64,000 bases of DNA from Streptomonospora wellingtoniae (GCF_031845375.1 NZ_JAVREK010000023.1:50923-114922), one strand, 5' to 3'; positions 52,378-61,266 are shown, numbered from the stretch's first letter. Translations and numbers: made by a program. Notes: generated by a model not told the origin, from the letters alone.

Positions 52378-54704
52378 GGACCTCCGGGATCGACACGGCA
52401 ATTGCCCACGCCGGCCCCGCCATCGGGCTGGCCGCCGCCACGGGTGCGGCGGCCCTGGTGGCGGTGGCCGTCCTGCGGTGGCTCCGCTACCGCCTGGCCG
52501 CCCAGGGCGCCCGCCTGGTGGAGATCCACCCGCCGCCCACCGCCACCCTGGAGGGGGCCGAGGCGTTCTGGTCCCAGATGCCCGGGCTGCTGCGCCCCCG
52601 CTGGTCCCGGATGCTCGCCCAACCTCACCTGGCTTGGGAATACACCGCCGCAGCGGCCGGGATCAGCATCCGCGTGTGGGTGCCCGGCACCATCCCGCCC
52701 GGGCTGGTGGCCCGCGCGGCCGCCGCGGCCTGGCCCGGGGCGACCACCACCACCCGCCCCGCTGCCCCCGCGGTCCCCGCTGGGCAGAAGGCGACGGGCG
52801 GGTGGATGCGCCTGGCCCGCGGCGATGAATACCCGCTGCGCACCCGCTTCCATGAGGACCCGCTGCGCGGGCTGCTGGGCGCCCTCTCCGGTCTGGAACC
52901 CGGGCAGTACGTGTGTGTGCGCGTGTGCGCCCGCCCCGTCACCGGGCCGCGGCTGGCCCGCGCCCGTGCCGTCGCGGCCCGCCTGCGCGGCGCACACACC
53001 GCGTTGTGGGCCGACGCGTTCGACCCCGGACGGTCGGGGCGGCGCGGCGTGCTGCCGCCCGACGTGAGCGAGAACGTCCGCGCGATCTTGACCAAGGCCC
53101 AGTCCCCGCGGCTGGCCTGCCAGGTCTCCTACCACCTGGCTACCACCCTCTCCGACTCCGAGGCCGGTGAGCGGATGCGCGGGCGCGCCGCAGCCGTGGC
53201 CGGCGCCCTGGCGGTCTTCTCCGGGCCCAACCACCTGCGCCGCGGCCTCCTTATGGGGCGCATGTGGGCCCCACGGGTGTGGGCCCACCGGCGCTATTTG
53301 GCCCGCGGCTACCTGCTCAGCACCCTGGAACTGGCCGCCCTGGCCCACCTGCCCACCGACGCGGCGGTGCCCGGGCTGGCACGGGCCGGTGCCCGCAGCA
53401 TCCCCCCGGTGCCCGCCGTGCCCACGGGCGAGGCCGAGCCCGCCCGGGTGGTAGGCGACGCCGACGCTGGCCCCACCCGGCCCGTCGCCCTCGGCGTACC
53501 CGAGGCCCGTCAGCACACCCACATCATCGGCGCCACCGGCAAAGGCAAATCCACCCTGCTCGCCAACCTCGCCCTGCAAGACGCCAAGGCGGGCCGGGCC
53601 GCCCTGGTCATCGACCCCCGCGGCGACCTGATCACCGACATCCTCGCCCGCCTGCCCGAACACGCCGCCGACAAGACCATCCTGTTCGACCCCGACGACA
53701 ATGCCCCGCCCCCGCGCCTCAACCTCCTGCACGGCGCCGACGCGGACTTCGTCTCCGACACCGTCGTGGGCATCTTCCGCCGGATCTATGCCCACTCGTG
53801 GGGACCGCGCACCGACGACATCCTGCGCGCGGCCACCCTCACCCTCGCCCGCACCGGCGACCCCACTCTCACCCTGGGGGAGATCCCGCCGCTACTCACC
53901 GACGAGAACTACCGCCGGTCCATCACCGCCCGCGTGCGCGACCCGGTCCTGGCCGGGTTCTGGGACTGGTACGAACAGCTCTCCTCGGGCGCCCGGGCCG
54001 CGGCCACCGGCCCCGTCCTCAACAAACTGCGCACCGCTCTGCTGCGGCCCTGGGTGCGCCAGGTCATCGCCTCCGGACCCTCCACCGTCGACCTCGCCTC
54101 AGCGTTCGACACCGGCCGGCTCGTGCTGCTGCGCCTGCCCAAGGGCGTCCTCGGCGAAGACACCAGCTCCCTCGTCGGAGCACTGGGGTTGGCCGCCACC
54201 TGGCAGACCGTCACCGCCCGCGTCAGCAAGCCCGAGCATGAGCGCCCGGATGTGGGCGCTTTCATCGACGAGGCCCACAACTTCCTGCTCCAGCCCGGCT
54301 CGCTGGCCGACATGCTCGCCGAAGCCCGGGGCTATCGCCTCTCGCTGACCCTGGCCCACCAGGAACTGGGCCAGCTCCCTACCGAGCTGCGCAAGGCGCT
54401 GGCCGCCAACGCCCGCTCCAAGATCTACTTCACCTGCTCACCGGAGGACGCCGCAGCCCTGGAGGCCCACACCCTGCCCGGGCTGGGCGCCCACGACCTC
54501 ACCCACCTCGGCGAGTACCAGGTGGCCGCCCGCCTGCTGGTCGGCGCCGTTGAGCGCCCCGTCGCCACGCTGCGCACCCGCCCCCTGCCCCCGCCGGTGC
54601 CCGGGAGGGCCACCGCGGTGCGCAAGGCCGCCCGCCACCACACCCCGCACCCGCCCGCGGCGCAGCACGCCCCGGCCCTGCCCGACGTCCGCACCCGCCT
54701 GTGA
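52374..54704 (+). CDS. VirD4/TraD-like type IV coupling ATPase
   Basis: A 776-aa protein. One N-terminal membrane helix (GLAAATGAAALVAVAVLRW) is followed by about 330 residues of variable domain. The motor domain has Walker A GATGKGKST (386-394), DPRGDLITDIL and Walker B GAFIDEAHNFL (Asp632-Glu633). The LTLAHQELGQLP segment and the KIYFTCSPEDA end match the HerA/TraD/VirD4 superfamily. It would feed DNA or protein substrate to the channel. Overlaps the VirB4 gene by ATGA. Confidence 0.86.
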   Translation: MRTSGIDTAIAHAGPAIGLAAATGAAALVAVAVLRWLRYRLAAQGARLVEIHPPPTATLEGAEAFWSQMPGLLRPRWSRMLAQPHLAWEYTAAAAGISIRVWVPGTIPPGLVARAAAAAWPGATTTTRPAAPAVPAGQKATGGWMRLARGDEYPLRTRFHEDPLRGLLGALSGLEPGQYVCVRVCARPVTGPRLARARAVAARLRGAHTALWADAFDPGRSGRRGVLPPDVSENVRAILTKAQSPRLACQVSYHLATTLSDSEAGERMRGRAAAVAGALAVFSGPNHLRRGLLMGRMWAPRVWAHRRYLARGYLLSTLELAALAHLPTDAAVPGLARAGARSIPPVPAVPTGEAEPARVVGDADAGPTRPVALGVPEARQHTHIIGATGKGKSTLLANLALQDAKAGRAALVIDPRGDLITDILARLPEHAADKTILFDPDDNAPPPRLNLLHGADADFVSDTVVGIFRRIYAHSWGPRTDDILRAATLTLARTGDPTLTLGEIPPLLTDENYRRSITARVRDPVLAGFWDWYEQLSSGARAAATGPVLNKLRTALLRPWVRQVIASGPSTVDLASAFDTGRLVLLRLPKGVLGEDTSSLVGALGLAATWQTVTARVSKPEHERPDVGAFIDEAHNFLLQPGSLADMLAEARGYRLSLTLAHQELGQLPTELRKALAANARSKIYFTCSPEDAAALEAHTLPGLGAHDLTHLGEYQVAARLLVGAVERPVATLRTRPLPPPVPGRATAVRKAARHHTPHPPAAQHAPALPDVRTRL

Positions 54705-54743
54705 CCCCCGCGCGACACCAGCAGAGGAAGGAGGAGCCCTCCC

Positions 54744-55577
54744 GTGCCGCCCCGCCTGAGCCCGGGCCTGCTCACCGCGCTGGCCCACCGCCTCACCCCC
54801 CGCGACTACACCCTCCTACAGGCCCTCCACGATCAGCGTCTGCTCACCACCCAACAGGTGGCCGCCCTGTTCTTCGGCCGCCGTTCCTCCCGGCGGGCCC
54901 GCACCCGGCTGCTCACCCTGCACCGCCTGGGCGTGCTGGAGCGCTTCCGCCCCCACACCGCCCCCGGGTCGGCCCCCTGGTGCTGGGTGCTGGCCTCGGC
55001 CGGGGTGCACCTGCTCGCCCGCCACCGCGACCAGCCCGCCGCCGAGCTCGCGCCGCGGGCTGAGCGCGCCCTCGCACTGGCCCACTCGGCCCGGCTGCAC
55101 CACCACATCGGCGTGCGCGAGGTCCTGGTCGCCGCCACCCTGGCCGCCCGCACCGACGAGGGGCACCGCCTGGAGATCTGGTGGGACGAGGCCCGCTGCG
55201 CCCAGGAATGGGGCACCTACATCCGCCCCGACGCCTTCCTGCGCTACCGCCACCCCGGCGGAGCCGTCGACGCCTTCCTCGAGTACGACACCGGCACCGA
55301 ACCCCTCGCCCGGGTCGCGGCCAAGCTGCCGGGCTATGAGCACCTGGCCGAGGCCACCCGCATCACCACCCCGCTGCTCCTCACCACCACCGCCGCCACC
55401 CGCGAGACCAACCTGGCCGAGCGCCTCGCCGAGGAGCCGGCCCCCCACGTACCGGTGTGGCTGACCACCGCGGCCCAACTCCTCGATCCCGGACCCGCCG
55501 AGCCCGTCTGGCGGCCCCTCCGCGACGGCCCGCACCGCAGCCTCACCGACCTGCACCGCCCCGCCGCCCAGACGTAG
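54744..55577 (+). CDS. Replication-relaxation family protein
   Basis: A 277-aa protein of a family found in actinobacterial plasmids and conjugative elements. A winged-helix N-terminus (LTPRDYTLLQALHDQRLLTTQQVAALFF) precedes the conserved core EIWWDEARCAQEWGTYIRPDA, then YRHPGGAVDAFLEYDTGTEP. The core has the DA-FLEYDTGT acidic pattern of a nuclease-like fold. It may process or relax element DNA and could substitute for the missing relaxase (inference). The GTG start has gaaggaggag upstream. Confidence 0.8.
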   Translation: MPPRLSPGLLTALAHRLTPRDYTLLQALHDQRLLTTQQVAALFFGRRSSRRARTRLLTLHRLGVLERFRPHTAPGSAPWCWVLASAGVHLLARHRDQPAAELAPRAERALALAHSARLHHHIGVREVLVAATLAARTDEGHRLEIWWDEARCAQEWGTYIRPDAFLRYRHPGGAVDAFLEYDTGTEPLARVAAKLPGYEHLAEATRITTPLLLTTTAATRETNLAERLAEEPAPHVPVWLTTAAQLLDPGPAEPVWRPLRDGPHRSLTDLHRPAAQT

Positions 55578-55587
55578 GGAGAGCCGG

Positions 55588-56634
55588 GTGCTCAAGCTCC
55601 TCATCGCCGCCGTCGCCGCCCTGATCGCCCTGCCCGTGCTGCTGGGCGCCATCGCCACCGGCAGCCCCTCCCAGGCCCCCGCCCACGTCGACGGGATACC
55701 CGACCGGCTGCTGCAGGCCTACACCAGCGCGGCCGCCGAACTTGCCGCCACCGGCAAATGCGACGGGATGCGCTGGCAGATCCTCGCCGGCATCGGCCAG
55801 ATCGAATCCGACCTCGCCGCCGGGCACGACATCGACGCCAACGGCGACATCACCCCGCCCATCATCGGCCCCCGCCTCGACGGCTCCGGCACCGGCGGCA
55901 ACACCACCCCGCACTACGACACCGACCACGGGCGCTGGGACCGCGACACCACCTACGACCGCGCGGTCGGCCCCAACCAGCACCTTCCCTCCGGGTGGGA
56001 CGACTACGGCGCCGACGGCAACAACGACGGGGTCGCCGACCCGCACAACGCCGACGACTCCGCCCTGGCCTCCGGTCGGGAGCTGTGCTTCAGCGGCGGG
56101 GATTCTGGCACCAACTTCACCGATCGGGAGGAATTGTCGTCGGCCTTGTTCCGCTACAACCACAGCGACCGATACGTCGCCGACGTGCTGGTGGCCATCG
56201 ACCGGTTCGACCAGGCCGCCCCCGACCTCGGCGGCGACCCTGCCAGCGACCAGGGCCAGGCCGCGGTGGCCTGGGCGCTGGACCAAGTCGGCAAGCCCTA
56301 CGTGTGGGGCGGAGTCGGGCCAGGCGGGTTCGACTGCTCCGGGCTGGTCATGCGCGCCTGGCAGGCCGCCGGAGTGGACATCCCCCGGGTGACCACCGAC
56401 CAGTACGGGGCCGGTACCCGCGTGGACCGCAGCGAACTAAAGCCGGGCGACCTGCTGTTCTACGACACCACCGACGTCGGCTCGCCCGGCCCCGCCCCCA
56501 GCCACGTCACGATGTACATCGGCGACGGGGAAATGGTCAACGCACCCTCCACCGGTCAGAGCGTGCGAATCCAGCCCGTGCGCGACGACTTCTACGGCCC
56601 ACGGTTCATGGGCGCCGTCCGACCGGGCAAATAG
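55588..56634 (+). CDS. Secreted bifunctional wall hydrolase (SLT-like + NlpC/P60)
   Basis: A 348-aa exported protein, equivalent to the VirB1-type hydrolase of a conjugation machine. A signal helix is at 1-27. A lytic transglycosylase-like domain has GIGQIESDLAAGH (Glu73). A long insert with Asp-rich loops (DIDANGDITPP, then YGADGNNDGVADPHNADD) may bind calcium. The NlpC/P60 domain has GGFDCSGLVMRAW (Cys250), SHVTMYIG (His306) and VWGGVGP. It would cleave peptidoglycan locally to let the apparatus through. Its GTG has agggagagcc upstream. Last gene of the transfer run. Confidence 0.88.
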   Translation: MLKLLIAAVAALIALPVLLGAIATGSPSQAPAHVDGIPDRLLQAYTSAAAELAATGKCDGMRWQILAGIGQIESDLAAGHDIDANGDITPPIIGPRLDGSGTGGNTTPHYDTDHGRWDRDTTYDRAVGPNQHLPSGWDDYGADGNNDGVADPHNADDSALASGRELCFSGGDSGTNFTDREELSSALFRYNHSDRYVADVLVAIDRFDQAAPDLGGDPASDQGQAAVAWALDQVGKPYVWGGVGPGGFDCSGLVMRAWQAAGVDIPRVTTDQYGAGTRVDRSELKPGDLLFYDTTDVGSPGPAPSHVTMYIGDGEMVNAPSTGQSVRIQPVRDDFYGPRFMGAVRPGK

Positions 56635-56673
56635 GAGCTGTTGCGGGGGAGCCCGCGCACCGGTGGAGAGAAC

Positions 56674-56694
56674 GGGCCGCCCAAGGGCGGGCCC
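56674..56694. terminator. Hairpin between convergent nlpC/P60 and hisS genes
   Basis: gggccgccc-aa-gggcgggccc forms a nine-pair stem with one bulge, placed between the two convergent stops. Probably a bidirectional terminator; no T-run. Confidence 0.5.
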
Positions 56695-56709
56695 GGCACG
56701 TCGGAGGGG

Positions 56710-58008
56710 TCAGCCTCGAAGGAGACGCTGGATGCCGGCAACCGCGTCCGCGTCGGGCACCCGCTGCTGCTCACCGGAGGCCATGTCGCGCACTGCCATC
56801 TCACCGGCCGCCTGTTCGCCGGCGCCGCGGATGACGGCGAGGCGGGCGTTGCGGTCGTTGGCCCACTTGAGCTGGCGTGCGAGTTTGCTGGAGGAGCCCA
56901 GATAGGTTCCCACGCGCAGGCCGCTGCGGCGCAGCTCGTGGGCCAGCCGCATGAGGTCGGCCTCGCCGCCGTCGAGCACGGTCAGCGCCACATCGAGGCC
57001 CGGCTCGTCTTCTGGCGCCGGCTCGCGCATGGCGAGGATGCGTTCGATGCCCACCGATCCGCCGACGGCGGGCACATCCGGCCCGCCGAGCGCGGCGACC
57101 AGCCGGTCGTAGCGGCCGCCGGCGGCGACGGCCCCGGGGTAGCCGGCGGCCTCGACCTCCCAGATGGCGCCCGTGTAGTAGTCCAGGCCGCGCACCATGC
57201 GCGGGGCGAAGGCGGTGCGCCCTTGCAGGCCACTGGTCAACTCCAGTAGCCGGTCGACTTCGGCGAGCCCTTGTTTGCCGCGCGGGTTGGCCTCCAACTT
57301 GGCGCGGATGCGGTCCGGGCTGTCGGCCGCGATGTCGGCGATCATGCTCTCGGCGGTTGCGGCGGACACACCGCGCTCGGCCAGTTCGGCGACGACGGCT
57401 TCGGTGCCGACCTTGTCGAGTTTGTCCAAGGTGGCCAGGACTCCGTCGCCCAGCGCGGCCTCGACGCCGTAGACCTCGAGCAGACCGCGAAGCGCTTCAC
57501 GGCTGTTGACCAGGAAACGGAAGTCGGCGATACCCAGTGCTTCAAGAGCGTGGGCGACGGCGTAGACGATCTCGGCGTCGGCCAGTGGCGAGTGGGAGCC
57601 GACGGTGTCCACGTCGCACTGGACGAACTCGCGGAAGCGGCCTTCCTGGGGACGGTCGGCCCGCCACACGGGGCCGATGGCGTAGCGCTTGAACGGGGAG
57701 GGCAGCTTGGAGCCGTGGGTGCCGATCACGCGTGCCAGCGGCACGGTGTGGTCGTAGCGAAGCGCAAGGTCGGCTTGGCCGCTGGTCTCGTGGACGCCGC
57801 GCCGAAGGATCTTGAACAGGAGGCTGGCGGCTTCCTCGCCGTATTTTCCGGTGACGACGTCGAGCCGTTCGAAGGCCGGGGTCTCCAGCGGGTCGAATCC
57901 GTAGCGTTCGAAGACATCGGAGACGGCGGCGATCGCCGACTTGCGGCGGCGCAGTTCATCGGCGAGGAAGTCGCGCGTGCCGGACGGTGCTTGGGCGGCC
58001 TGGCCCAT
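56710..58008 (-). CDS. hisS: Histidyl-tRNA synthetase, second-type paralogue
   Basis: A 432-aa class II synthetase fold. Motif 2 is FKRYAIGPVWRADRPQEGRFREF, the HisA motif is RGLDYYTGAIWEV and motif 3 is GGSVGIERIL, so histidine and ATP binding look intact. An anticodon-binding-type C-terminal domain (LRRSGLRVGTYLGSSSKLARQLKWAND) is present. The N-terminus (PSGTRDFLADELRRR, then GKYGEEAASLLFKI) differs from the usual actinomycete HisRS, which has a GVGESTDIV-type segment. It is thus likely a second copy. It lies 42 bases after the PP-loop gene, in one operon with a peptide gene, suggesting supply of His-tRNA or activated histidine for modification (inference). Confidence 0.85.
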   Translation of the reverse strand: MGQAAQAPSGTRDFLADELRRRKSAIAAVSDVFERYGFDPLETPAFERLDVVTGKYGEEAASLLFKILRRGVHETSGQADLALRYDHTVPLARVIGTHGSKLPSPFKRYAIGPVWRADRPQEGRFREFVQCDVDTVGSHSPLADAEIVYAVAHALEALGIADFRFLVNSREALRGLLEVYGVEAALGDGVLATLDKLDKVGTEAVVAELAERGVSAATAESMIADIAADSPDRIRAKLEANPRGKQGLAEVDRLLELTSGLQGRTAFAPRMVRGLDYYTGAIWEVEAAGYPGAVAAGGRYDRLVAALGGPDVPAVGGSVGIERILAMREPAPEDEPGLDVALTVLDGGEADLMRLAHELRRSGLRVGTYLGSSSKLARQLKWANDRNARLAVIRGAGEQAAGEMAVRDMASGEQQRVPDADAVAGIQRLLRG

Positions 58009-58050
58009 GGGTGTGGCCTCCTGCGTTGCGCTGCGTGATCGGCGACAAGC

Positions 58051-59298
58051 CTACTGGGGGTGCGTGGTGGGCGAATGCCATTGCGGAAAGTGCTCGAGAA
58101 GCAGCTCGACCATCGCCGACTGCTCGGGGGTGGTCGCGTAGCCGGTATGCAGCAACGGCGTCGTGCCCACGTGCGAAAGCTCCTGCCAACCTCCCGTCTC
58201 GTCCATCAGCGACTTGATTCCGCTCATCAGAGAGAGCGACATCTGCGGCACCAGCGCGTCCAGGCAGTGCGCCAGGTAGTAGATGGACGAGCGCCGTACC
58301 GCGGTGGAATCGACCCGTTCGGCGTAGTTGCTCTCGCTGACACTGGGATAGCAGGCGTCCAGCAGACTCTTGGGCACATCCCACACCGGCATCAGCACCT
58401 CCACCTCACCGGTCCGGCGGCGTGGGAACGGCAGCGGCCGACGGCCGTTCATCAGCAGGAAGAGCAACTCGGCCATCACGTCCTCGCGCTGGTATCCCAC
58501 CAGCAGGTGGCCGGCGGCGCGCTCCGCGCAGAGCGCGCGCCCCACCAGATTGACGAAGAACGTGCCGAAGAAGTGGGAGGAGTCGGCGCCGTAGGCCTGC
58601 TCGAAGCGTGCCCACAGCGCGCGGGGTGAGCCGCTCATCCCCACGAGCGCTGTCGTGTCTTCGGGATGGAGCACGACGTGCTCGAACCCCGCGTCGGCAC
58701 ACAGCGCACGGGCCCGCTGAGCCGCGGACTCCGGCCAGAGCGGATCCATCACCAGCGTGAAGCAGGTGACCGCCGACGGATCCAGGCCGTGTTCAGCCGT
58801 GTAGCGGACCACACCCTGCACGAGGCTGCTGCTGTCGCCGCCACCGGAGATACCCGCGACAAGGGGCACAGGGATCTCATGGCGGGCGAGGAAGTCGGCG
58901 ATCTTGGTGAAGACGATCTCGCGCATGGCGGTGTCGTCGACGAGGTGCGCCCGATGTTGTGGACTCTTGCCGTCGTCGGCGTAGTGGAAGTCCAGCAGCG
59001 CCGTGGTCGGCTCGTCGGCATGGCGCACGGTCTCGATCTCAGCGGGGCGCAGCGCGTCGATGTCGGTGTTGCGCATGCACTGCAGAAGGACCGTGTGGTG
59101 CTGGGGGACCTGCCCGGGGGTCAGGGTCATGGGAATGGGCTTCAGCGATCCGTCGCCGGGCACTTCGTAGGCTTGAAACAGCGACGGCGGGAGGCGGTTG
59201 GCCAGCAGCAGCTCCGCCAGCGTTAGTTCCGGCGCCGGTTTCAGCGGCCGCGCGCCGGCGCTGAACAAAAGGGTGACCCTCGCGTTCCAGTCGTGCAT
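58051..59298 (-). CDS. PP-loop ATPase (asparagine synthase-like) in peptide operon
   Basis: A 415-aa ATP-pyrophosphatase. The PP-loop is LVAGISGGGDSSSLV (SGGGDS at 151-156). The first 80 residues (VTLLFSAGARPLK, then TLAELLLANRLPPSL) look like a separate beta-rich, possibly ubiquitin-like domain. The rest resembles the synthetase domain of asparagine synthase or lasso cyclase, or tRNA-thiolation enzymes, but there is no glutaminase domain and length fits none. Such enzymes adenylate a carboxyl or amide for ligation. I chose the ATG at 59298 because ggag lies 7 bases upstream. It follows the peptide gene by 44 bases. Confidence 0.75.
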   Translation of the reverse strand: MHDWNARVTLLFSAGARPLKPAPELTLAELLLANRLPPSLFQAYEVPGDGSLKPIPMTLTPGQVPQHHTVLLQCMRNTDIDALRPAEIETVRHADEPTTALLDFHYADDGKSPQHRAHLVDDTAMREIVFTKIADFLARHEIPVPLVAGISGGGDSSSLVQGVVRYTAEHGLDPSAVTCFTLVMDPLWPESAAQRARALCADAGFEHVVLHPEDTTALVGMSGSPRALWARFEQAYGADSSHFFGTFFVNLVGRALCAERAAGHLLVGYQREDVMAELLFLLMNGRRPLPFPRRRTGEVEVLMPVWDVPKSLLDACYPSVSESNYAERVDSTAVRRSSIYYLAHCLDALVPQMSLSLMSGIKSLMDETGGWQELSHVGTTPLLHTGYATTPEQSAMVELLLEHFPQWHSPTTHPQ

Positions 59299-59342
59299 CC
59301 CTGTCTCCATTCCCTGACCCCCGGATTCTGTTGGGATGCGGC

Positions 59343-59507
59343 CTACAGGTGGGCGGTGAGCGCGGGAACGGCGAGGATCTCCTCGATGCGTTCATCGGTC
59401 ATGCGGTCGATCCCGCCCTGCGGCAGGGTCCGAGTCATGACTTCGGTCAGCTGGGACATGGTGGACGGTGCCGCGGGCTTTGCGGCCGCAGCGGATTGAG
59501 CGTTCAC
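59343..59507 (-). CDS. 54-aa putative precursor peptide
   Basis: A short gene starting with GTG behind a strong aaggaga (4-5 base spacing). The product begins MNAQSAAAAKPAAP, continues MSQLTEVMTRTLPQGGIDR and ends EEILAVPALTAHL. There is no signal peptide, membrane helix or cysteine. The amphipathic MTDERIEEIL stretch resembles leader regions recognised by modifying enzymes, with a short hydrophobic C-terminal part as possible core. Downstream lie a PP-loop ATPase and a HisRS paralogue in tight succession, the usual layout of a ribosomal peptide pathway. A small structural partner of the ATPase is the alternative. Confidence 0.65.
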   Translation of the reverse strand: MNAQSAAAAKPAAPSTMSQLTEVMTRTLPQGGIDRMTDERIEEILAVPALTAHL

Positions 59508-59611
59508 GCCATCTCCTTCGGGGTCGCCGTGTTCGCAGCGCTATCGCAGCGGGAAACGCCTCGATGGCTGCGCGGCTAACGTAGTCAGACGGTCCAGACG
59601 CGCTCAATCAA

Positions 59612-59626
59612 GTTGCATGAAGTTGC
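59612..59626. promoter_or_regulatory. GTTGC direct-repeat operator candidate before peptide gene
   Basis: gttgcatgaagttgc carries two GTTGC boxes 10 bases apart, about 105 bases upstream of the peptide start. A near-identical gttgcatgcgttgc (boxes 9 apart) lies in the promoter of the regulator group at 61267. The adjacent Scr1 regulator is the obvious candidate to bind both. Confidence 0.55.
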
Positions 59627-59627
59627 G

Positions 59628-60482
59628 CTAGGAGTCCTTCAGTGAAGCGATGGCCGATGTGATCAAATCGCGCGCATCATCCCCGTGGACCGCGAGTTTG
59701 TGCAGTTCCGCGAAGGCTGCGAGATAGGTCGCGATCTCCGTGGGGGCACGCAGCGTCACGTCAGTCGTCAGCAACTCCACCTGCACGAGCCGGTCGTCGA
59801 AGATGTAGCAGGCTTCCAGCGGCCACATCGGCCGGGGTGCGGTGAAGGGGATGATCCCGAGAGACACCGTGGGCAGCGACATGATCGACAGCAGGTGCCC
59901 CAACTGGCCCGCCATCGTCGCGGCGTCTGCGATGCGGTAGCGGAGCACCGCCTCCTCGACGATCAGGGCGAAGCGGCGGTGACCGTCGTGGATGATCTGC
60001 GAGCGCCGGGTGCGGGCGGCCACCGCCTCGGAGACGTCGTCGGGAATCCGGCGGAAGTCGGTGATGGAAGAAAGCAGCGCCGCCGCATAGGCGGGGGTCT
60101 GGACGAAACCGGGGACGATGTCCGGTGAGTAGACGCGGAAGTGCGTCGTTTCGCGATAGCGCTCAACGTAGGAGTCCTGGAGCCGACGCAGCCCGGTCCG
60201 CTGCTTGCGCTGCCATTCCACGAACATCGACTCGGCGTTGCGCGAGGAGGCGATGAGGTCCTCGGTGTGCCGTTCAGCGCCGCAGGCCGCGCACCAGGCG
60301 CGGATGTCGGTGTCGGAGGGCGGAGTCCGCGCGTTCTCGATGCGCGAGGACTTGGCCTTGTGCCAGCCGCAGCGCTGCGCCAGCTCGACACCGGTGAGTC
60401 CTGCCTCCAGGCGCAGCTCCCGCAGCCGTGCGGCGACGGCGGCGCGGGCGGCCTGCGCGCTGGAGGACGGGAAAGTCGGCAT
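59628..60482 (-). CDS. Scr1-type helix-turn-helix regulator (XRE HTH + DUF5753)
   Basis: A 284-aa regulator. The XRE helix-turn-helix lies near 19-55 (LRELRLEAGLTGVELAQRCG, then KAKSSRIENARTPP). The DUF5753 domain shows FRVYSPDIVPGFVQTPAYAAALL, RQ-type segment ARTRRSQIIHDGHRRFALIVEEA-like helices and LPTVSLGIIPF. It is in one strand group with the DUF6879 gene upstream (18-base gap) and the peptide operon downstream (120 bases). It likely controls both through the shared GTTGC motif. Confidence 0.88.
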   Translation of the reverse strand: MPTFPSSSAQAARAAVAARLRELRLEAGLTGVELAQRCGWHKAKSSRIENARTPPSDTDIRAWCAACGAERHTEDLIASSRNAESMFVEWQRKQRTGLRRLQDSYVERYRETTHFRVYSPDIVPGFVQTPAYAAALLSSITDFRRIPDDVSEAVAARTRRSQIIHDGHRRFALIVEEAVLRYRIADAATMAGQLGHLLSIMSLPTVSLGIIPFTAPRPMWPLEACYIFDDRLVQVELLTTDVTLRAPTEIATYLAAFAELHKLAVHGDDARDLITSAIASLKDS

Positions 60483-60500
60483 CGGGGGCGGTCGGAACAG

Positions 60501-61037
60501 TCAGGAGGGATCGACGGTGTACTCGCCATGGGGGACCGCCCGGTCCCACACCTCGGCGAAGGCCGAGCCGCACAGACGCACGAGGTCGGGATCCTCGCTC
60601 ACCTCTTGATCGAGGAGCACCCCGTCACCGCTGAAGTGGTAGATACGCACCAGGCGGTCGTCGAACAGCCAGATGTCATTGCCGGGCAGGGCGATGTCGG
60701 TGGCCCGGCGGCGCGGCAGCCAGCGCACCTGCTCACCGGCGCGGATGTTGGCCTCGGTGATGTAGTGCTCGTAGCGGATGTAGTCGCTGAGCGGCTCGGA
60801 GACGACACGCGCCCGGCATACGGAGACACCGCGGGCGACGGCGTCGGCGACGGCCTGGTAGTAGGGATGCCACCAGGACTCCCGGTCATCCCAGTCGGTG
60901 CGGTGGCCGCGCTTCCAGGCTTCGAAGTCCTCGGCTTCGTCGGCCACGGCATAGGCGTCCCGCATCTCCAGATGAAGTGCCGACTTATGGCAGTCGGCCA
61001 GCATGTCAATGAACGTCGGCACGTTCGGCTGCATCAC
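60501..61037 (-). CDS. DUF6879 family protein
   Basis: A 178-aa cytosolic protein. Family marks are SALHLEMRDAYAVADEAEDF, then WWHPYYQAVADAVARGVSV, RVVSEPLSDYIRYEH and NDIWLFDDRLVRIYHF. These proteins accompany Scr1-type regulators in actinomycetes; their biochemical role is unknown. Start GTG or the following ATG, with gggaggcct upstream. It overlaps the 80-aa gene by 32 bases and precedes the regulator. Confidence 0.82.
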   Translation of the reverse strand: MMQPNVPTFIDMLADCHKSALHLEMRDAYAVADEAEDFEAWKRGHRTDWDDRESWWHPYYQAVADAVARGVSVCRARVVSEPLSDYIRYEHYITEANIRAGEQVRWLPRRRATDIALPGNDIWLFDDRLVRIYHFSGDGVLLDQEVSEDPDLVRLCGSAFAEVWDRAVPHGEYTVDPS

Positions 61038-61248
61038 AGGCCTCCCTCATCATCGCGACCATACGGGACGGCATCCGCACAACCGTCTCATGATCGGGGA
61101 TGGGACCGGCTTCCAGGCAGTCGGCCCGGGTCCGGCTATCGGCGATCCATCCCTGGACCACCAGGTCACCGTTCGCTTGGTCGACGAACACCGCCGGCGA
61201 CCCGTCCTTACCGGACTGCGGGTCCTTGCCGATGAACTGCAGGGCCAT
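61006..61248 (-). CDS. 80-aa conserved actinomycete protein
   Basis: A small protein beginning MALQFIGKDPQSGKDGSPAV, with DLVVQGWIADSRTRADCL and GPIPDHETVVRMPSRM. Similar short proteins are regularly found with DUF6879/Scr1 genes; the function is not known. Its 3' end overlaps the DUF6879 start, so they are translationally coupled. It is the first gene of the leftward group. gaggag lies just before the ATG. Confidence 0.75.
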   Translation of the reverse strand: MALQFIGKDPQSGKDGSPAVFVDQANGDLVVQGWIADSRTRADCLEAGPIPDHETVVRMPSRMVAMMREACDAAERADVH

Positions 61249-61266
61249 GGTCTCCTCCTGACTAGT

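Noticed and set aside
58051..59298. Lasso-peptide cyclase
   Set aside because: It is about 200 residues shorter than lasso cyclases, lacks their glutaminase-like N-terminal domain, and no lasso protease or RRE protein gene is adjacent.
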